64,000 nucleotides of DNA, taken from positions 165,172-229,171 of the forward strand of contig NZ_JADTQG010000009.1 of assembly GCF_016008875.1 (NCBI RefSeq), in the 5' to 3' direction. Source of the stretch: Ectopseudomonas mendocina (GTDB lineage Bacteria > Pseudomonadota > Gammaproteobacteria > Pseudomonadales > Pseudomonadaceae). Below the pieces are notes generated by a model. That model made no database searches and had not been told where the DNA came from. It saw only the letters and a program-made list of their open reading frames with translations. Of this stretch, positions 35,100 to 43,328 are shown one piece after another (positions within the stretch are counted from its first letter, which is position 1; each line of letters begins with the position of its first letter). A program made the position numbers and the translations under genes.

Positions 35100-35999
35100 A
35101 TGCTCGCCGCACAGGCCATTTTGCCGATCTTCGCTCTGATCGTTCTCGGCTATCTGCTCGGTTGGCGCCAGTGGCTCACCACCGAGTCGGCGGCCGGTCT
35201 GGCCAACATCACCTTCAAGCTGTTCATGCCGACACTGCTGTTCGCCGGCATCGCCAAGGCATCGCTTGCCGAGGGCCTGTCGCCTGTATTGCTGCTGGCG
35301 TACTACCTGCCGGTGCTGCTGGTGTTCGCGTTGGTCAATGCGCTGGCGCATTGGCGGCGCGGTACGGCGACGCCGCTGGGGTTGGTGGCGGCGTTCTCCA
35401 ACAACGTGCTGGTCGGGATTCCCTTGATCACCAGCCTGATGGGCAACGACGGTCTGCTCTACGTCTTCGCCATCCTGGTGTTTCACAGCCTCACGCTGTT
35501 TTCCCTGCACAGCTTTTACGCCGCCTTCGGCAGCCAGGAACGCGTTGACGGCCGCGCGTTGCTGAAGAACCTGGCCAATCCGATGATCATCGGCCTGGGG
35601 CTGGGGGCGCTACTCAACCTTTCCGGGCTGCAGGTCCCGGAAAGCCTGTGGCGGGCGATCAGCTGGCTGGGCCAGGCCGCCTTGCCCTGCGCGCTGATCG
35701 TGCTCGGCGCCAGCCTGTCGCGCTATCGCTTGCGTCCGACTGGCGAGGCCTGGGGCGTGGCCGCGGCCAAACTGCTGCTGTTCCCGGCACTGGTCTGGTG
35801 GCTCAGCGGCCAGCTTCCCGGTCTCAACGAGACCGCGCGCAGCGTGCTGGTGCTGCTCGCCGCCTGCCCCAGCGGAGTCAACGTGATGGCGTTTGCCCGC
35901 ACGGCCGAAGACAGCCGTAGTGTCAGCGCGGCGATTTCCCTGTCCACGCTGCTGGCGGCGATTTCCTTACCGTTGTGGATGCTGCTGGTAGGGTTCTGA
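35100..35999 (+). CDS. AEC-family transporter (auxin-efflux-carrier type)
   Basis: 299 residues from ATG 35100 with AGGAGG ten bases upstream. About ten hydrophobic segments in two halves of five, beginning LAAQAILPIFALIVLGYLLG. AEC hallmarks include the Asn-containing AAFSNNVLVGIPLITSLMGN and the second-half NLANPMIIGLGLGALL. Family members export carboxylates or amino-acid-like solutes; malonate and auxin-like acids are examples. The substrate cannot be told. It is monocistronic. Confidence 0.9.
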   Translation: MLAAQAILPIFALIVLGYLLGWRQWLTTESAAGLANITFKLFMPTLLFAGIAKASLAEGLSPVLLLAYYLPVLLVFALVNALAHWRRGTATPLGLVAAFSNNVLVGIPLITSLMGNDGLLYVFAILVFHSLTLFSLHSFYAAFGSQERVDGRALLKNLANPMIIGLGLGALLNLSGLQVPESLWRAISWLGQAALPCALIVLGASLSRYRLRPTGEAWGVAAAKLLLFPALVWWLSGQLPGLNETARSVLVLLAACPSGVNVMAFARTAEDSRSVSAAISLSTLLAAISLPLWMLLVGF

Positions 36000-36091
36000 T
36001 TGTTCTGTCTGGCGATTCCCTCTTCCGGGCGATAGGCCTGTTCGCGGTGGCCGGCTAGCATCGGGCTTCCGCTCCGTTCAGGACTGCATCG

Positions 36092-37039
36092 ATGAAACGC
36101 CTCGCCCATGTGCTGCTCGGTCTGTTGCTGGTGTTCGGGCTGAGCCTTGCAGGTTTCGTCGCCCTCAACTGGGCGCCGGACCGTCCCGTCGGCGAGCTCA
36201 AGGCACGCTGGGCGCCACCGCCTTCGCAATTCGTCGACATCGCTGGAATGTCGGTGCACCTGCGTGACGAGGGCCGACGCGATGACCCCGAGCCGATCCT
36301 GCTGCTGCACGGCACGTCCGCCAGCCTGCACACCTGGGAAGGCTGGGTGAAGGAACTGGCCCCGCAGCGCCGGGTGATCAGCCTGGATCTGCCCGGCTTC
36401 GGCCTCACCGGGCCATTCGCCGATGGCGATTACCGCGTCGAGCACTACACTGCGTTTCTCCTCGCCCTGCTCGATCATCTGCAGGTGAAGCGTGTCGTGC
36501 TGGTCGGCAACAGCTTCGGCGGCCAGCTGGCCTGGCGCTTCGCTGTGGCCCATCCCGAACGCAGCGCGCGGCTGGTGCTGGTGGATGCGGCCGGCTATCC
36601 GCGCAACGCCGAGTCGGTACCGATAGGCTTTCGCCTGGCAGGCATCCCGGCCTTGGCGCCGCTGATGAGCCGCTTGTTGCCGCGGAGCATGATCGAGTCG
36701 AGCGTGCGCAACGTTTATGGCGATCCGGACAAAGTCGACGATGAACTGGTCGAGCGCTACTACCAACTGACGTTGCGCGAGGGGAATCGCCAGGCCTTGC
36801 GCCAGCGCTTCGCTCAGGCCCCCAGCGGCGAGCTGCACGAGCGTATCGGCGAACTGCAATTGCCCACGCTAATCATCTGGGGCGGGCGCGACCGGCTGAT
36901 TCCTCCGGACAATGCCGAGCGCTTCGCCGCCGACATCACGGGCAGCCAGCGGGTGCTGTTCGATGACCTTGGCCATGTGCCCCAAGAAGAGGACGCGCAG
37001 CGCACCGTTGCAGTGCTGATCGCCTTTTTGCAGCGCTGA
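36092..37039 (+). CDS. Alpha/beta-hydrolase, membrane-anchored
   Basis: 315 residues. An N-terminal hydrophobic helix (HVLLGLLLVFGLSLAGFVAL) anchors or exports it. The fold shows the oxyanion motif LLLHGTSASLHTW, nucleophile elbow VLVGNSFGGQLAW (Ser in GNSFGG), acid in IIWGGRDRLIPP and His in LGHVPQEED. The set Ser-Asp-His is complete. Such enzymes split esters, lactones or C-C bonds; the substrate is unknown. No operon partner. Confidence 0.9.
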   Translation: MKRLAHVLLGLLLVFGLSLAGFVALNWAPDRPVGELKARWAPPPSQFVDIAGMSVHLRDEGRRDDPEPILLLHGTSASLHTWEGWVKELAPQRRVISLDLPGFGLTGPFADGDYRVEHYTAFLLALLDHLQVKRVVLVGNSFGGQLAWRFAVAHPERSARLVLVDAAGYPRNAESVPIGFRLAGIPALAPLMSRLLPRSMIESSVRNVYGDPDKVDDELVERYYQLTLREGNRQALRQRFAQAPSGELHERIGELQLPTLIIWGGRDRLIPPDNAERFAADITGSQRVLFDDLGHVPQEEDAQRTVAVLIAFLQR

Positions 37040-37197
37040 GGCTCTAGCGCGGTATTTTCCAAACCTTTGATTTTGTTCGGTGAAGTGCCAGCTACCAAGG
37101 GCTGGCGCGTTTCCTGCTATGGCACGGCGGGGCGGTTGGCTTTGGCGAATCTTCGTCTAGGCTGACGGGATAACGAACAAGAACAGCAGGAAACTGC

Positions 37198-37704
37198 ATG
37201 CGCAACGGCATTAGAGCTTTCGTCCGGGTCGTGGACGCATTCAACCTGAGGGTCGGGCGTTTCGCCATGTACCTGATCTTCGCCATGCTGGCGGTGCTGC
37301 TGTATTCCTCGATCAGCAAGACTTTCTTCACACCGTCGATCTGGACCCTGGAAAGCGCCCAGTTCCTCATGGTCGCCTACTTCCTGCTCGGCGGCGCCTA
37401 CTCGATGCAACTCGACGCCCATGTGCGCATGGACCTGGCCTACAGCCGCTGGTCGCCACGCACCCGCGCCGTGGTCGATGCCATCACCGTGTTCATGCTG
37501 ATCTTCTATCTGGTGATGCTGCTGATCGGCGGCATCTCCTCCACCGAATACGCCATCGAATACAAGGAGACCAGCTATTCGGCCTGGTCGCCCTACATGG
37601 CGCCGATCAAGATCGTCATGTGCTTCGGCATCGCGCTGATGCTGCTGCAGGCCATCGCCACCTTCTTCAAGGATTTCTACGCCGCCCGTGGGGAGACGCT
37701 GTGA
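37198..37704 (+). CDS. TRAP transporter small permease (DctQ type)
   Basis: 168 residues with four hydrophobic helices; FAMYLIFAMLAVLLYSSISK is the first and AQFLMVAYFLLGGAYSMQLD with HVRMDLAYSRWSPRTRAVVD is the conserved DctQ core (HVRMD). It stabilises the large permease and may dock the binding protein. Its stop overlaps the start of the large permease gene. It opens the seven-kilobase catabolic unit that extends to 44498. Confidence 0.92.
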   Translation: MRNGIRAFVRVVDAFNLRVGRFAMYLIFAMLAVLLYSSISKTFFTPSIWTLESAQFLMVAYFLLGGAYSMQLDAHVRMDLAYSRWSPRTRAVVDAITVFMLIFYLVMLLIGGISSTEYAIEYKETSYSAWSPYMAPIKIVMCFGIALMLLQAIATFFKDFYAARGETL

Positions 37705-39029
37705 TGAGCTACGAGCTGATCGCGTTGCTGATGTTCTCCTCGATGATGTTGCTGCTGCTTACCGGCAAGCGGGTGTTCGGTGCCATCGGTTTCGTCGCGG
37801 CCGCCGCGGCCCTGCTGCTATGGGGCGACGGCGGTTCGGAGATGGCCTTCAGCGCGGCGATGAAACTGATGAAGTGGTACCCACTGCTGACCCTGCCGAT
37901 GTTCGTGTTCATGGGCTACATGCTCTCCGAATCCGGCATCGCCGAAGACCTCTACAAGATGTTCCACGTGTGGATGGGGCCGCTGCCAGGCGGCCTGGCC
38001 ATCGGCACCATCTTCCTCATGGTGGCGATCTCGGCGATGAACGGCCTGAGCGTGGCGGGCATGGCCATTGGCGCCAGCATCGCCTTGCCCGAACTGCTCA
38101 GGCGTGGCTACGACAAGATCATGATTACCGGGGTGATCCAGGCCGGCAGTTCGCTCGGTATTTTGATTCCGCCCAGCGTGGTGCTGGTGCTCTACGGCAT
38201 GATCGCGCGCCAGCCGGTGGGCCAGCTGTGGCTGGCCGGGGCGATTCCGGGCCTGATGATGGCCGGCATGTTCATGCTCTACATCGCCATCCGCTGCCGC
38301 CTGAAACCGCAGCTCGGCCCGGCGCTGCCTGCGGCCGAGCGCGAGCAGATCAGCCTGCAGGAGAAGCTGCGCCTGCTCAGCGCCGGGCTGGTGCCGGTGT
38401 TCATCTTCCTGTCGATGACCGGCCTGTTCCTGATGGGCTACACCAGCCTGGTGGAAAGCTCGGCAGTCGGCGCAGCGGCGGCGACCCTGGCGGCGCTGTT
38501 CAAGCGGCGACTGACCGGCAAGGTGATGGAGGAGACGCTGCGCAAGACGCTCGCCATCAGTTGCATGTTCATGTGGATCATCCTCGCTGCGCTGTGCTTC
38601 GGTGCGGTGTTCGACGGCCTCGGCGCGGTCAGGGCCATCGAGAACTTTTTCGTCGACAGCCTGCACCTGGGGCCCTGGCAGATTCTGATCCTGATGCAGC
38701 TCTCGTTCATCGTGATGGGCATGTTCCTCGATGACACCGCCATGCTGGTGATCGTCGCGCCGCTGTACATCCCGCTGGTCGGCGCCCTGGGCTTCGATCT
38801 GGTCTGGTACGGCGTGCTCTACACCATCACCTGCCAGATCGCCTACATGACGCCGCCGTTCGGCTACAACCTATTCCTCATGCGGGCGATGGCACCGCCC
38901 GAAGTGACCCTGCGCGACATCTACGTCTCGGTTATCCCCTTCGTCATCATCATGGCCCTGGCGCTGACTCTGGTCATGGTTTTCCCGCAGCTGGCGCTGT
39001 GGTTGCCGCAACTGCATTACGGCGGTTGA
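37704..39029 (+). CDS. TRAP transporter large permease (DctM type)
   Basis: 441 residues from ATG 37704, overlapping the DctQ-type stop by TGATG. About twelve helices. Conserved motifs are PMFVFMGYMLSESGIAEDLY, MAISAMNGLSVAGMAIGAS and GVIQAGSSLGILIPPSVVLV with its GSSLGILIPPS signature. It is the sodium-driven transport channel of the TRAP system. A 135-bp gap rich in hairpins separates it from its binding protein, probably to raise the level of the latter. Confidence 0.95.
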   Translation: MSYELIALLMFSSMMLLLLTGKRVFGAIGFVAAAAALLLWGDGGSEMAFSAAMKLMKWYPLLTLPMFVFMGYMLSESGIAEDLYKMFHVWMGPLPGGLAIGTIFLMVAISAMNGLSVAGMAIGASIALPELLRRGYDKIMITGVIQAGSSLGILIPPSVVLVLYGMIARQPVGQLWLAGAIPGLMMAGMFMLYIAIRCRLKPQLGPALPAAEREQISLQEKLRLLSAGLVPVFIFLSMTGLFLMGYTSLVESSAVGAAAATLAALFKRRLTGKVMEETLRKTLAISCMFMWIILAALCFGAVFDGLGAVRAIENFFVDSLHLGPWQILILMQLSFIVMGMFLDDTAMLVIVAPLYIPLVGALGFDLVWYGVLYTITCQIAYMTPPFGYNLFLMRAMAPPEVTLRDIYVSVIPFVIIMALALTLVMVFPQLALWLPQLHYGG

Positions 39030-39041
39030 TTCACGGAAATC

Positions 39042-39116
39042 GGCGCGCCTGGCGCGCCAACAGTCGAGCCGGCACCCGCCGGCCACTGGCAAGGCCGCCG
39101 CGGTGCACGCGGCGGC
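39042..39116 (+). other. Three consecutive GC hairpins between TRAP permease and binding-protein genes
   Basis: Three stems in a row: GGCGCG/CGCGCC around a 5-base loop (39042-39058), GCCGGC-ACCC-GCCGGC (39068-39083), and a perfect 9-bp GCCGCCGCG-GTGCA-CGCGGCGGC (39094-39116). No T-run follows. They may stop 3'-5' decay or set an RNA cleavage site, allowing the binding protein to be made in excess. Confidence 0.5.
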
Positions 39117-39164
39117 AATGAGCGGTTGTATTGCATCTGCATCGACACTATTGGAGAGACCAGC

Positions 39165-40202
39165 ATGAGTACGAGACGCGATTTCCTGAAAACCGCCGCG
39201 GTCGGCACCGCCGCCCTCGGCTCGGCGCATATCTATGCTGCCGAACCGAAGAAGATCACCTGGCGCCTGCAGACCTACGCCGGTGCGGCATTGGCCGAGC
39301 ACGTGATCAAGCCCTCGATCGACGCCTTCAACAAGGCGGCCAACGGCCAGATGGAGATCAAGTTGTACTTCGCTGATCAATTGGTGCCCACTGGCGAGCT
39401 GTTTCGCGCCATGCAGCGCGGCACCATCGACGCGGTGCAGAGCGACGATGATTCCATCGCTGCGCCGGTGGACGTCTCGGTATTCGGCGGCTACTTCCCC
39501 TTCGCCACCCGCTACAGCCTGGACGTGCCGGTGCTGTTCGAGCAGTACGGCCTCAACGAAATCTGGGCCGAGGCCTATGGCGAGGTCAAGGGCGTGACCT
39601 GGCTTGGCGCCGGCGCCTGGGACCCTTGTCACTTCGCCACCGTGGAGCCGATCAGAAAGCTCGATGACCTCAAGGGCAAGCGCATCTTCACCTTCCCTAC
39701 CGCCGGCAAGTTCCTCTCGCGCTTCGGGGTGATCCCGGTGACCCTGCCCTGGGAAGACGTCGAGGTAGCGATTCAGACCGGCGAGCTGGACGGCATCGCC
39801 TGGTCCGGCATCACCGAGGACTACACCGTCGGCTGGGCCAACGTCACCAAGTACTTCCTGACCAATAACATCTCCGGCGCCTGGTGCGGCTCCTACTTCG
39901 CCAACTCGGACAAATGGGCGGAGGTGCCCGAGCATCTCAAGACCCTGTTCAAGCTGTGCATGGACAGTTCCAACTACTACCGCCAGCACTGGTATTGGGG
40001 TGGCGAGGCGCAGTTGCGCGTCGAGGGCGGCAAGCTGGAACTGACCTCGATCCCTGCCGAAGAATGGGCCACGGTGGAGGCCGAAGCGCAGAAGTTCTGG
40101 GACGAAATCGCCAAGACCAGCCCGCGCTGCGCCAAGGTGGTGGACATCTTCAAGAAGTACAACGCGCTGATGGCCAAGGCCGGGGCGCCTTATCGCGGTT
40201 GA
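39165..40202 (+). CDS. TRAP transporter solute-binding protein (DctP type), Tat-exported
   Basis: 345 residues from ATG 39165 with GGAGA nine bases upstream. The signal is twin-arginine: STRRDFLKTAAVGTAALGSA, cleaved after IYAA. The mature protein starts EPKKITWRLQTYAGAALAEH, and RKLDDLKGKRIFTFPTAGKF contains the conserved Arg that binds a carboxylate in most DctP proteins. TGELDGIAWSGI is the interlobe motif. It binds the substrate in the periplasm; a carboxylate or carboxylate-bearing amine fits. Tat export is found in a minority of TRAP binding proteins. Confidence 0.93.
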   Translation: MSTRRDFLKTAAVGTAALGSAHIYAAEPKKITWRLQTYAGAALAEHVIKPSIDAFNKAANGQMEIKLYFADQLVPTGELFRAMQRGTIDAVQSDDDSIAAPVDVSVFGGYFPFATRYSLDVPVLFEQYGLNEIWAEAYGEVKGVTWLGAGAWDPCHFATVEPIRKLDDLKGKRIFTFPTAGKFLSRFGVIPVTLPWEDVEVAIQTGELDGIAWSGITEDYTVGWANVTKYFLTNNISGAWCGSYFANSDKWAEVPEHLKTLFKLCMDSSNYYRQHWYWGGEAQLRVEGGKLELTSIPAEEWATVEAEAQKFWDEIAKTSPRCAKVVDIFKKYNALMAKAGAPYRG

Positions 40203-40221
40203 TGTCATTGAATAAGCCAGA

Positions 40222-40247
40222 GCGCCCGTACCGAGCGGTATGGGCGC
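40222..40247 (+). terminator. Hairpin after TRAP binding-protein gene
   Basis: GCGCCCGTACC-GAGC-GGTATGGGCGC is an 11-bp stem with one G-T wobble and a 4-base loop, followed by GGTTCTATCC, a poor T-tract. It lies 20 bases after the stop and 212 bases before the glutamine-synthetase-like gene, so it may attenuate read-through rather than fully stop it. Confidence 0.45.
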
Positions 40248-40458
40248 GGTTCTATCCAGCTCGGCATCGCGCCAGGCAGATTTTTCCCTGCGTTCGCCTG
40301 CCATCCCGGCAATCCTGTACCACACTCTATGAGCCTGAAACGGACGCTATACCAAGCGTCGTGCTGCGCTCGTGCATTGTCGGCCTTGCCTGGCCGATCA
40401 TCGATGCCCAGCCCTGAGCTTGACCCGCTTGCCATAACAACAAGACACAGGGGTTAGC

Positions 40459-41832
40459 ATGTTCAAACCACGGGATGTAAAGACCCTGGGCGATGCGCGG
40501 CGCATCGTCGAGGAGCGTGGCCTGAGCCACGTGAAGGTCGGTCTGTTCGACAACGATGGGGTGATGCGCGGCAAGTACATGAGCCGCAGCAAGTTCTTTT
40601 CGGCCCTGGAGCACGGCTTCGCCTTTTGCGATGTGGTGCTCGGCTGGGATGTGAAGGATCAGCTCTACGACAACACCCAGTACACCGGCTGGCACAGCGG
40701 CTACCCGGACGCACCGGTACGCATCCTGCCGCACAGCTGCCGCGAGATTCCCTTCGAGAACGGCATGCTGCTGTTTCTTGCCGAGTTCGACCAGCAGGCC
40801 GAGGCGGTGTGTCCGCGCGGTACGTTGCGCCGGGTGATCCAGCGCTGCCAGGACATGGGCTTCGAGCCCTATGCGGCGCTGGAGTACGAATTCTTCATGT
40901 TCGATGAAACCCCGGACTCGGCGCGGGCCAAGGGTTTTCGCGACCTCAAACCGTTCACCCCGGACTGGTTCGGCTACTCGATGATTCGTAATTCGGTGCA
41001 TGCCGAGCTCTACCACCAGATACTGGCTATGGGTGAAGAGATGGATTTCCCCATCGAAGGCCTGCACACCGAGACCGGGCCAGGGGTGCTCGAGGCAGCG
41101 ATTGCCGTCGACCGCGCCGAGGCGGCGGCGGACAAGGGCGCGCTGTTCAAGACCTTCATGAAGGTACTGGCCCAGCGCAACGGACTGATGGCCACCTTCA
41201 TGGCCAAGTGGTCGGGCAAGTATCCGGGGCAGAGCGGGCATATCCATGTGTCGCTGCGTGATCGCAAGACGGACAAGTCGGCGTTCTACGACCCCGATCA
41301 GGCGCACAACATGAGCAAGCTGCAGCGACATTTTCTCGCCGGCCAGCAGCGTCTGATGCCGGAGTTCCTGTGTATGGTGGCGCCGACCCTGAACAGCTAC
41401 CGGCGCCTGATTCCCGGTTTCTGGGCGCCTACCGATGCGACCTGGGGCGTGGAGAACCGCACCGCGGCGCTGCGCGTAATTCCCGGCAGCGACAAGTCGC
41501 AGCGCCAGGAGTACCGCCTTGGCGCTGCTGACGGCAACCCGTTCCTGGCGTTGTCTGTAGCCATCGGCTCGGGCCTGTACGGGATCATGCAGGAGTGGGA
41601 GCCGACAGCGCCCGTCAGTGGCAACGCCTATGCGGTCAAGCATCCCGAGGAGCTGGCGCTGCCGCGCACCCTGTGGGACGCCGCGCAACGCCTGAAGGCT
41701 TCGCAGGCTGCACGCGAGTTGTTCGGCGATGCCTTCGTCGAGCACTTCGCCGCCAGCCGCGAATGGGAGGAGCGCGAATACCGCCGCCACGTCAGCGACT
41801 GGGAGCTGGATCGCTACTTCGAAATCATCTGA
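40459..41832 (+). CDS. Glutamine-synthetase-family gamma-glutamyl ligase
   Basis: 457 residues. Beta-grasp N-terminus (HVKVGLFDNDGVMRGKYMSR) and the GS catalytic domain with ALEYEFFMFDETPDSAR (EYE metal ligands), GLHTETGPGVLEAAIAVDRA and GLMATFMAKWSGKYPGQSGH with the final His of the catalytic HIHVSL. WGVENRTAALRVIPG is the Arg motif. The length is close to PuuA and other gamma-glutamylamine or -anilide synthases rather than to GlnA of nitrogen assimilation, and lacks the GlnA adenylylation loop. It likely ligates glutamate to an amine with ATP. TRAP genes precede it and two dehydrogenases follow. Confidence 0.88.
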   Translation: MFKPRDVKTLGDARRIVEERGLSHVKVGLFDNDGVMRGKYMSRSKFFSALEHGFAFCDVVLGWDVKDQLYDNTQYTGWHSGYPDAPVRILPHSCREIPFENGMLLFLAEFDQQAEAVCPRGTLRRVIQRCQDMGFEPYAALEYEFFMFDETPDSARAKGFRDLKPFTPDWFGYSMIRNSVHAELYHQILAMGEEMDFPIEGLHTETGPGVLEAAIAVDRAEAAADKGALFKTFMKVLAQRNGLMATFMAKWSGKYPGQSGHIHVSLRDRKTDKSAFYDPDQAHNMSKLQRHFLAGQQRLMPEFLCMVAPTLNSYRRLIPGFWAPTDATWGVENRTAALRVIPGSDKSQRQEYRLGAADGNPFLALSVAIGSGLYGIMQEWEPTAPVSGNAYAVKHPEELALPRTLWDAAQRLKASQAARELFGDAFVEHFAASREWEEREYRRHVSDWELDRYFEII

Positions 41833-41835
41833 GCG

Positions 41836-41910
41836 CTCCCCTCTCCCCAACCCTCTCCCCGGAGGGGCGAGGGGGCTGAGCGCGGTACGCGATCCACCAC
41901 GTGGATCGCG
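41836..41910. repeat. CCCTCTCCC repeat plus CGCGATCCAC palindrome
   Basis: First element 41836-41880 is the third copy of the CCCTCTCCC family. The second is a perfect 10-bp palindrome, CGCGATCCAC-CAC-GTGGATCGCG, at 41888-41910. Both lie in the 99-bp gap between ligase and aldehyde dehydrogenase genes. Confidence 0.7.
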
Positions 41911-41931
41911 ATTCCTCTTACGGAGCACCTA

Positions 41932-43320
41932 ATGAGCAAACTGCAATGCATTTCCCCCATTGATGGCTCGGTCTACGTCGAGCGTCATCTGGCCTCCAAT
42001 CCCGAGGTGCTGGTCGCTTTGGCCAAGGCCGAGCTGGCGCAGCAGGCCTGGAAGCAGACGCCGTTGCGTGAACGCATCGCCATCGGCCGGCGCGCCATCG
42101 AAGCCTTCGCTGCCCGTGAAGCGCAGCTGGCCGAGGAGCTGTGCTGGATGATGGGCCGGCCGATCCGCTACGCCGCCGGCGAGATCCGTGGTTTCGTCGA
42201 GCGCGCCACGCATATGGCCGATATCGCCGAGGGCTCGCTGGCCGATATTCGCCTGCCGGACAAGGCCGGCTTCACCCGCTTCATTCGCCGTGAGCCACTC
42301 GGTCTGGCGCTGATCATCGCGCCCTGGAACTACCCCTATCTGACTGCCGTCAACGCGGTGATGCCGGCCCTGCTGGCGGGCAATGTGGTGTTGCTCAAGC
42401 ATTCGGCGCAGACGCCGCTGTGCGCCGAACGCATGGTCGAGGCGTTCGCCGAGGCCGGCCTGCCCGAAGGCGTATTCCAGTATCTGCATCTGAGCCATGG
42501 CGAGACCGAGGCCTTGATTCGTTCGCCGAGCATCGACCACGTCGCCTTCACCGGTTCGGTGCCCGGCGGCGCGATGGTCGAGCGTGCGGCGGCCGGGCGC
42601 TTCATCAGCGTCGGGCTGGAGCTGGGCGGCAAGGACCCGGCCTACGTCCGCGCCGACGCCGATCTGCAACACGCGGTGGAAACCGCCATCGACGGCGCCT
42701 TTTTCAATTCCGGGCAATCCTGCTGCGGGATCGAGCGCATCTACGTGCACGAGTCGCTGTACGACGAGTTCGTCGAGCGTGCCGTGGCGCTGGTGCACCA
42801 GTACAAGTTGGGGCGTTCGGACGATCCTGAAACCACCCTGGGCCCTCTGGTTCGAGCCGAGGCGGCCGACTTCGTCCGTGCTCAGATCGCTGAGGCGGTC
42901 GAGCAGGGCGCCAAGGCGCATATCGACCCGGCCGAATTCCCCCTGGATGCGCCGGGCACGCCCTACCTGGCGCCGCAGGTGCTGACCAACGTCAGCCATG
43001 AAATGCGCGTGATGACCGAGGAATCCTTCGGCCCGGTGGTGGGCATTCAGAAGGTCGCCAACGACGAGGAAGCGCTGGCGCTGATGAACGACAGCGAGTT
43101 CGGCCTGACCGCGGCGATCTTCAGCCGCGACGTCGATGCCGCCATGGCCCTGGCTGATCGGGTCGAGGCCGGCACAGTGTTCCTCAACCGCTGCGACTAC
43201 CTCGATCCCGGCCTGGCCTGGACCGGCGTGAAGCACTCGGGGCGTGGCTGCACCTTGTCGCGGGTCGGCTACGAGCAGCTGACCCGGCCGAAATCCTTCC
43301 ACTTCAAGACTCAATTGTGA
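41932..43320 (+). CDS. NAD(P)-dependent aldehyde dehydrogenase
   Basis: 462 residues of normal ALDH fold. APWNYPYLTAVNAVMPALLA is the substrate-channel and nucleotide motif, VAFTGSVPGGAMVERAA the NAD loop, Glu230 in LELGGKD the general base and Cys264 in FNSGQSCCGIER the nucleophile. EESFGPVVGI is the conserved C-terminal part. It would oxidise the aldehyde made by the next gene's alcohol dehydrogenase to an acid. The order of genes and their spacing suggest one transcript. Confidence 0.93.
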   Translation: MSKLQCISPIDGSVYVERHLASNPEVLVALAKAELAQQAWKQTPLRERIAIGRRAIEAFAAREAQLAEELCWMMGRPIRYAAGEIRGFVERATHMADIAEGSLADIRLPDKAGFTRFIRREPLGLALIIAPWNYPYLTAVNAVMPALLAGNVVLLKHSAQTPLCAERMVEAFAEAGLPEGVFQYLHLSHGETEALIRSPSIDHVAFTGSVPGGAMVERAAAGRFISVGLELGGKDPAYVRADADLQHAVETAIDGAFFNSGQSCCGIERIYVHESLYDEFVERAVALVHQYKLGRSDDPETTLGPLVRAEAADFVRAQIAEAVEQGAKAHIDPAEFPLDAPGTPYLAPQVLTNVSHEMRVMTEESFGPVVGIQKVANDEEALALMNDSEFGLTAAIFSRDVDAAMALADRVEAGTVFLNRCDYLDPGLAWTGVKHSGRGCTLSRVGYEQLTRPKSFHFKTQL

Positions 43321-43328
43321 GGCGCGCC

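Noticed and set aside
38871..40325. A 484-codon minus-strand open frame across the TRAP binding-protein gene
   Set aside because: It is antisense to a well-defined binding protein with Tat signal and has no recognisable domain.
40459..41832. Housekeeping glutamine synthetase GlnA
   Set aside because: Sequence pattern, missing adenylylation region and neighbours fit a gamma-glutamyl ligase; no ntrBC is next to it.
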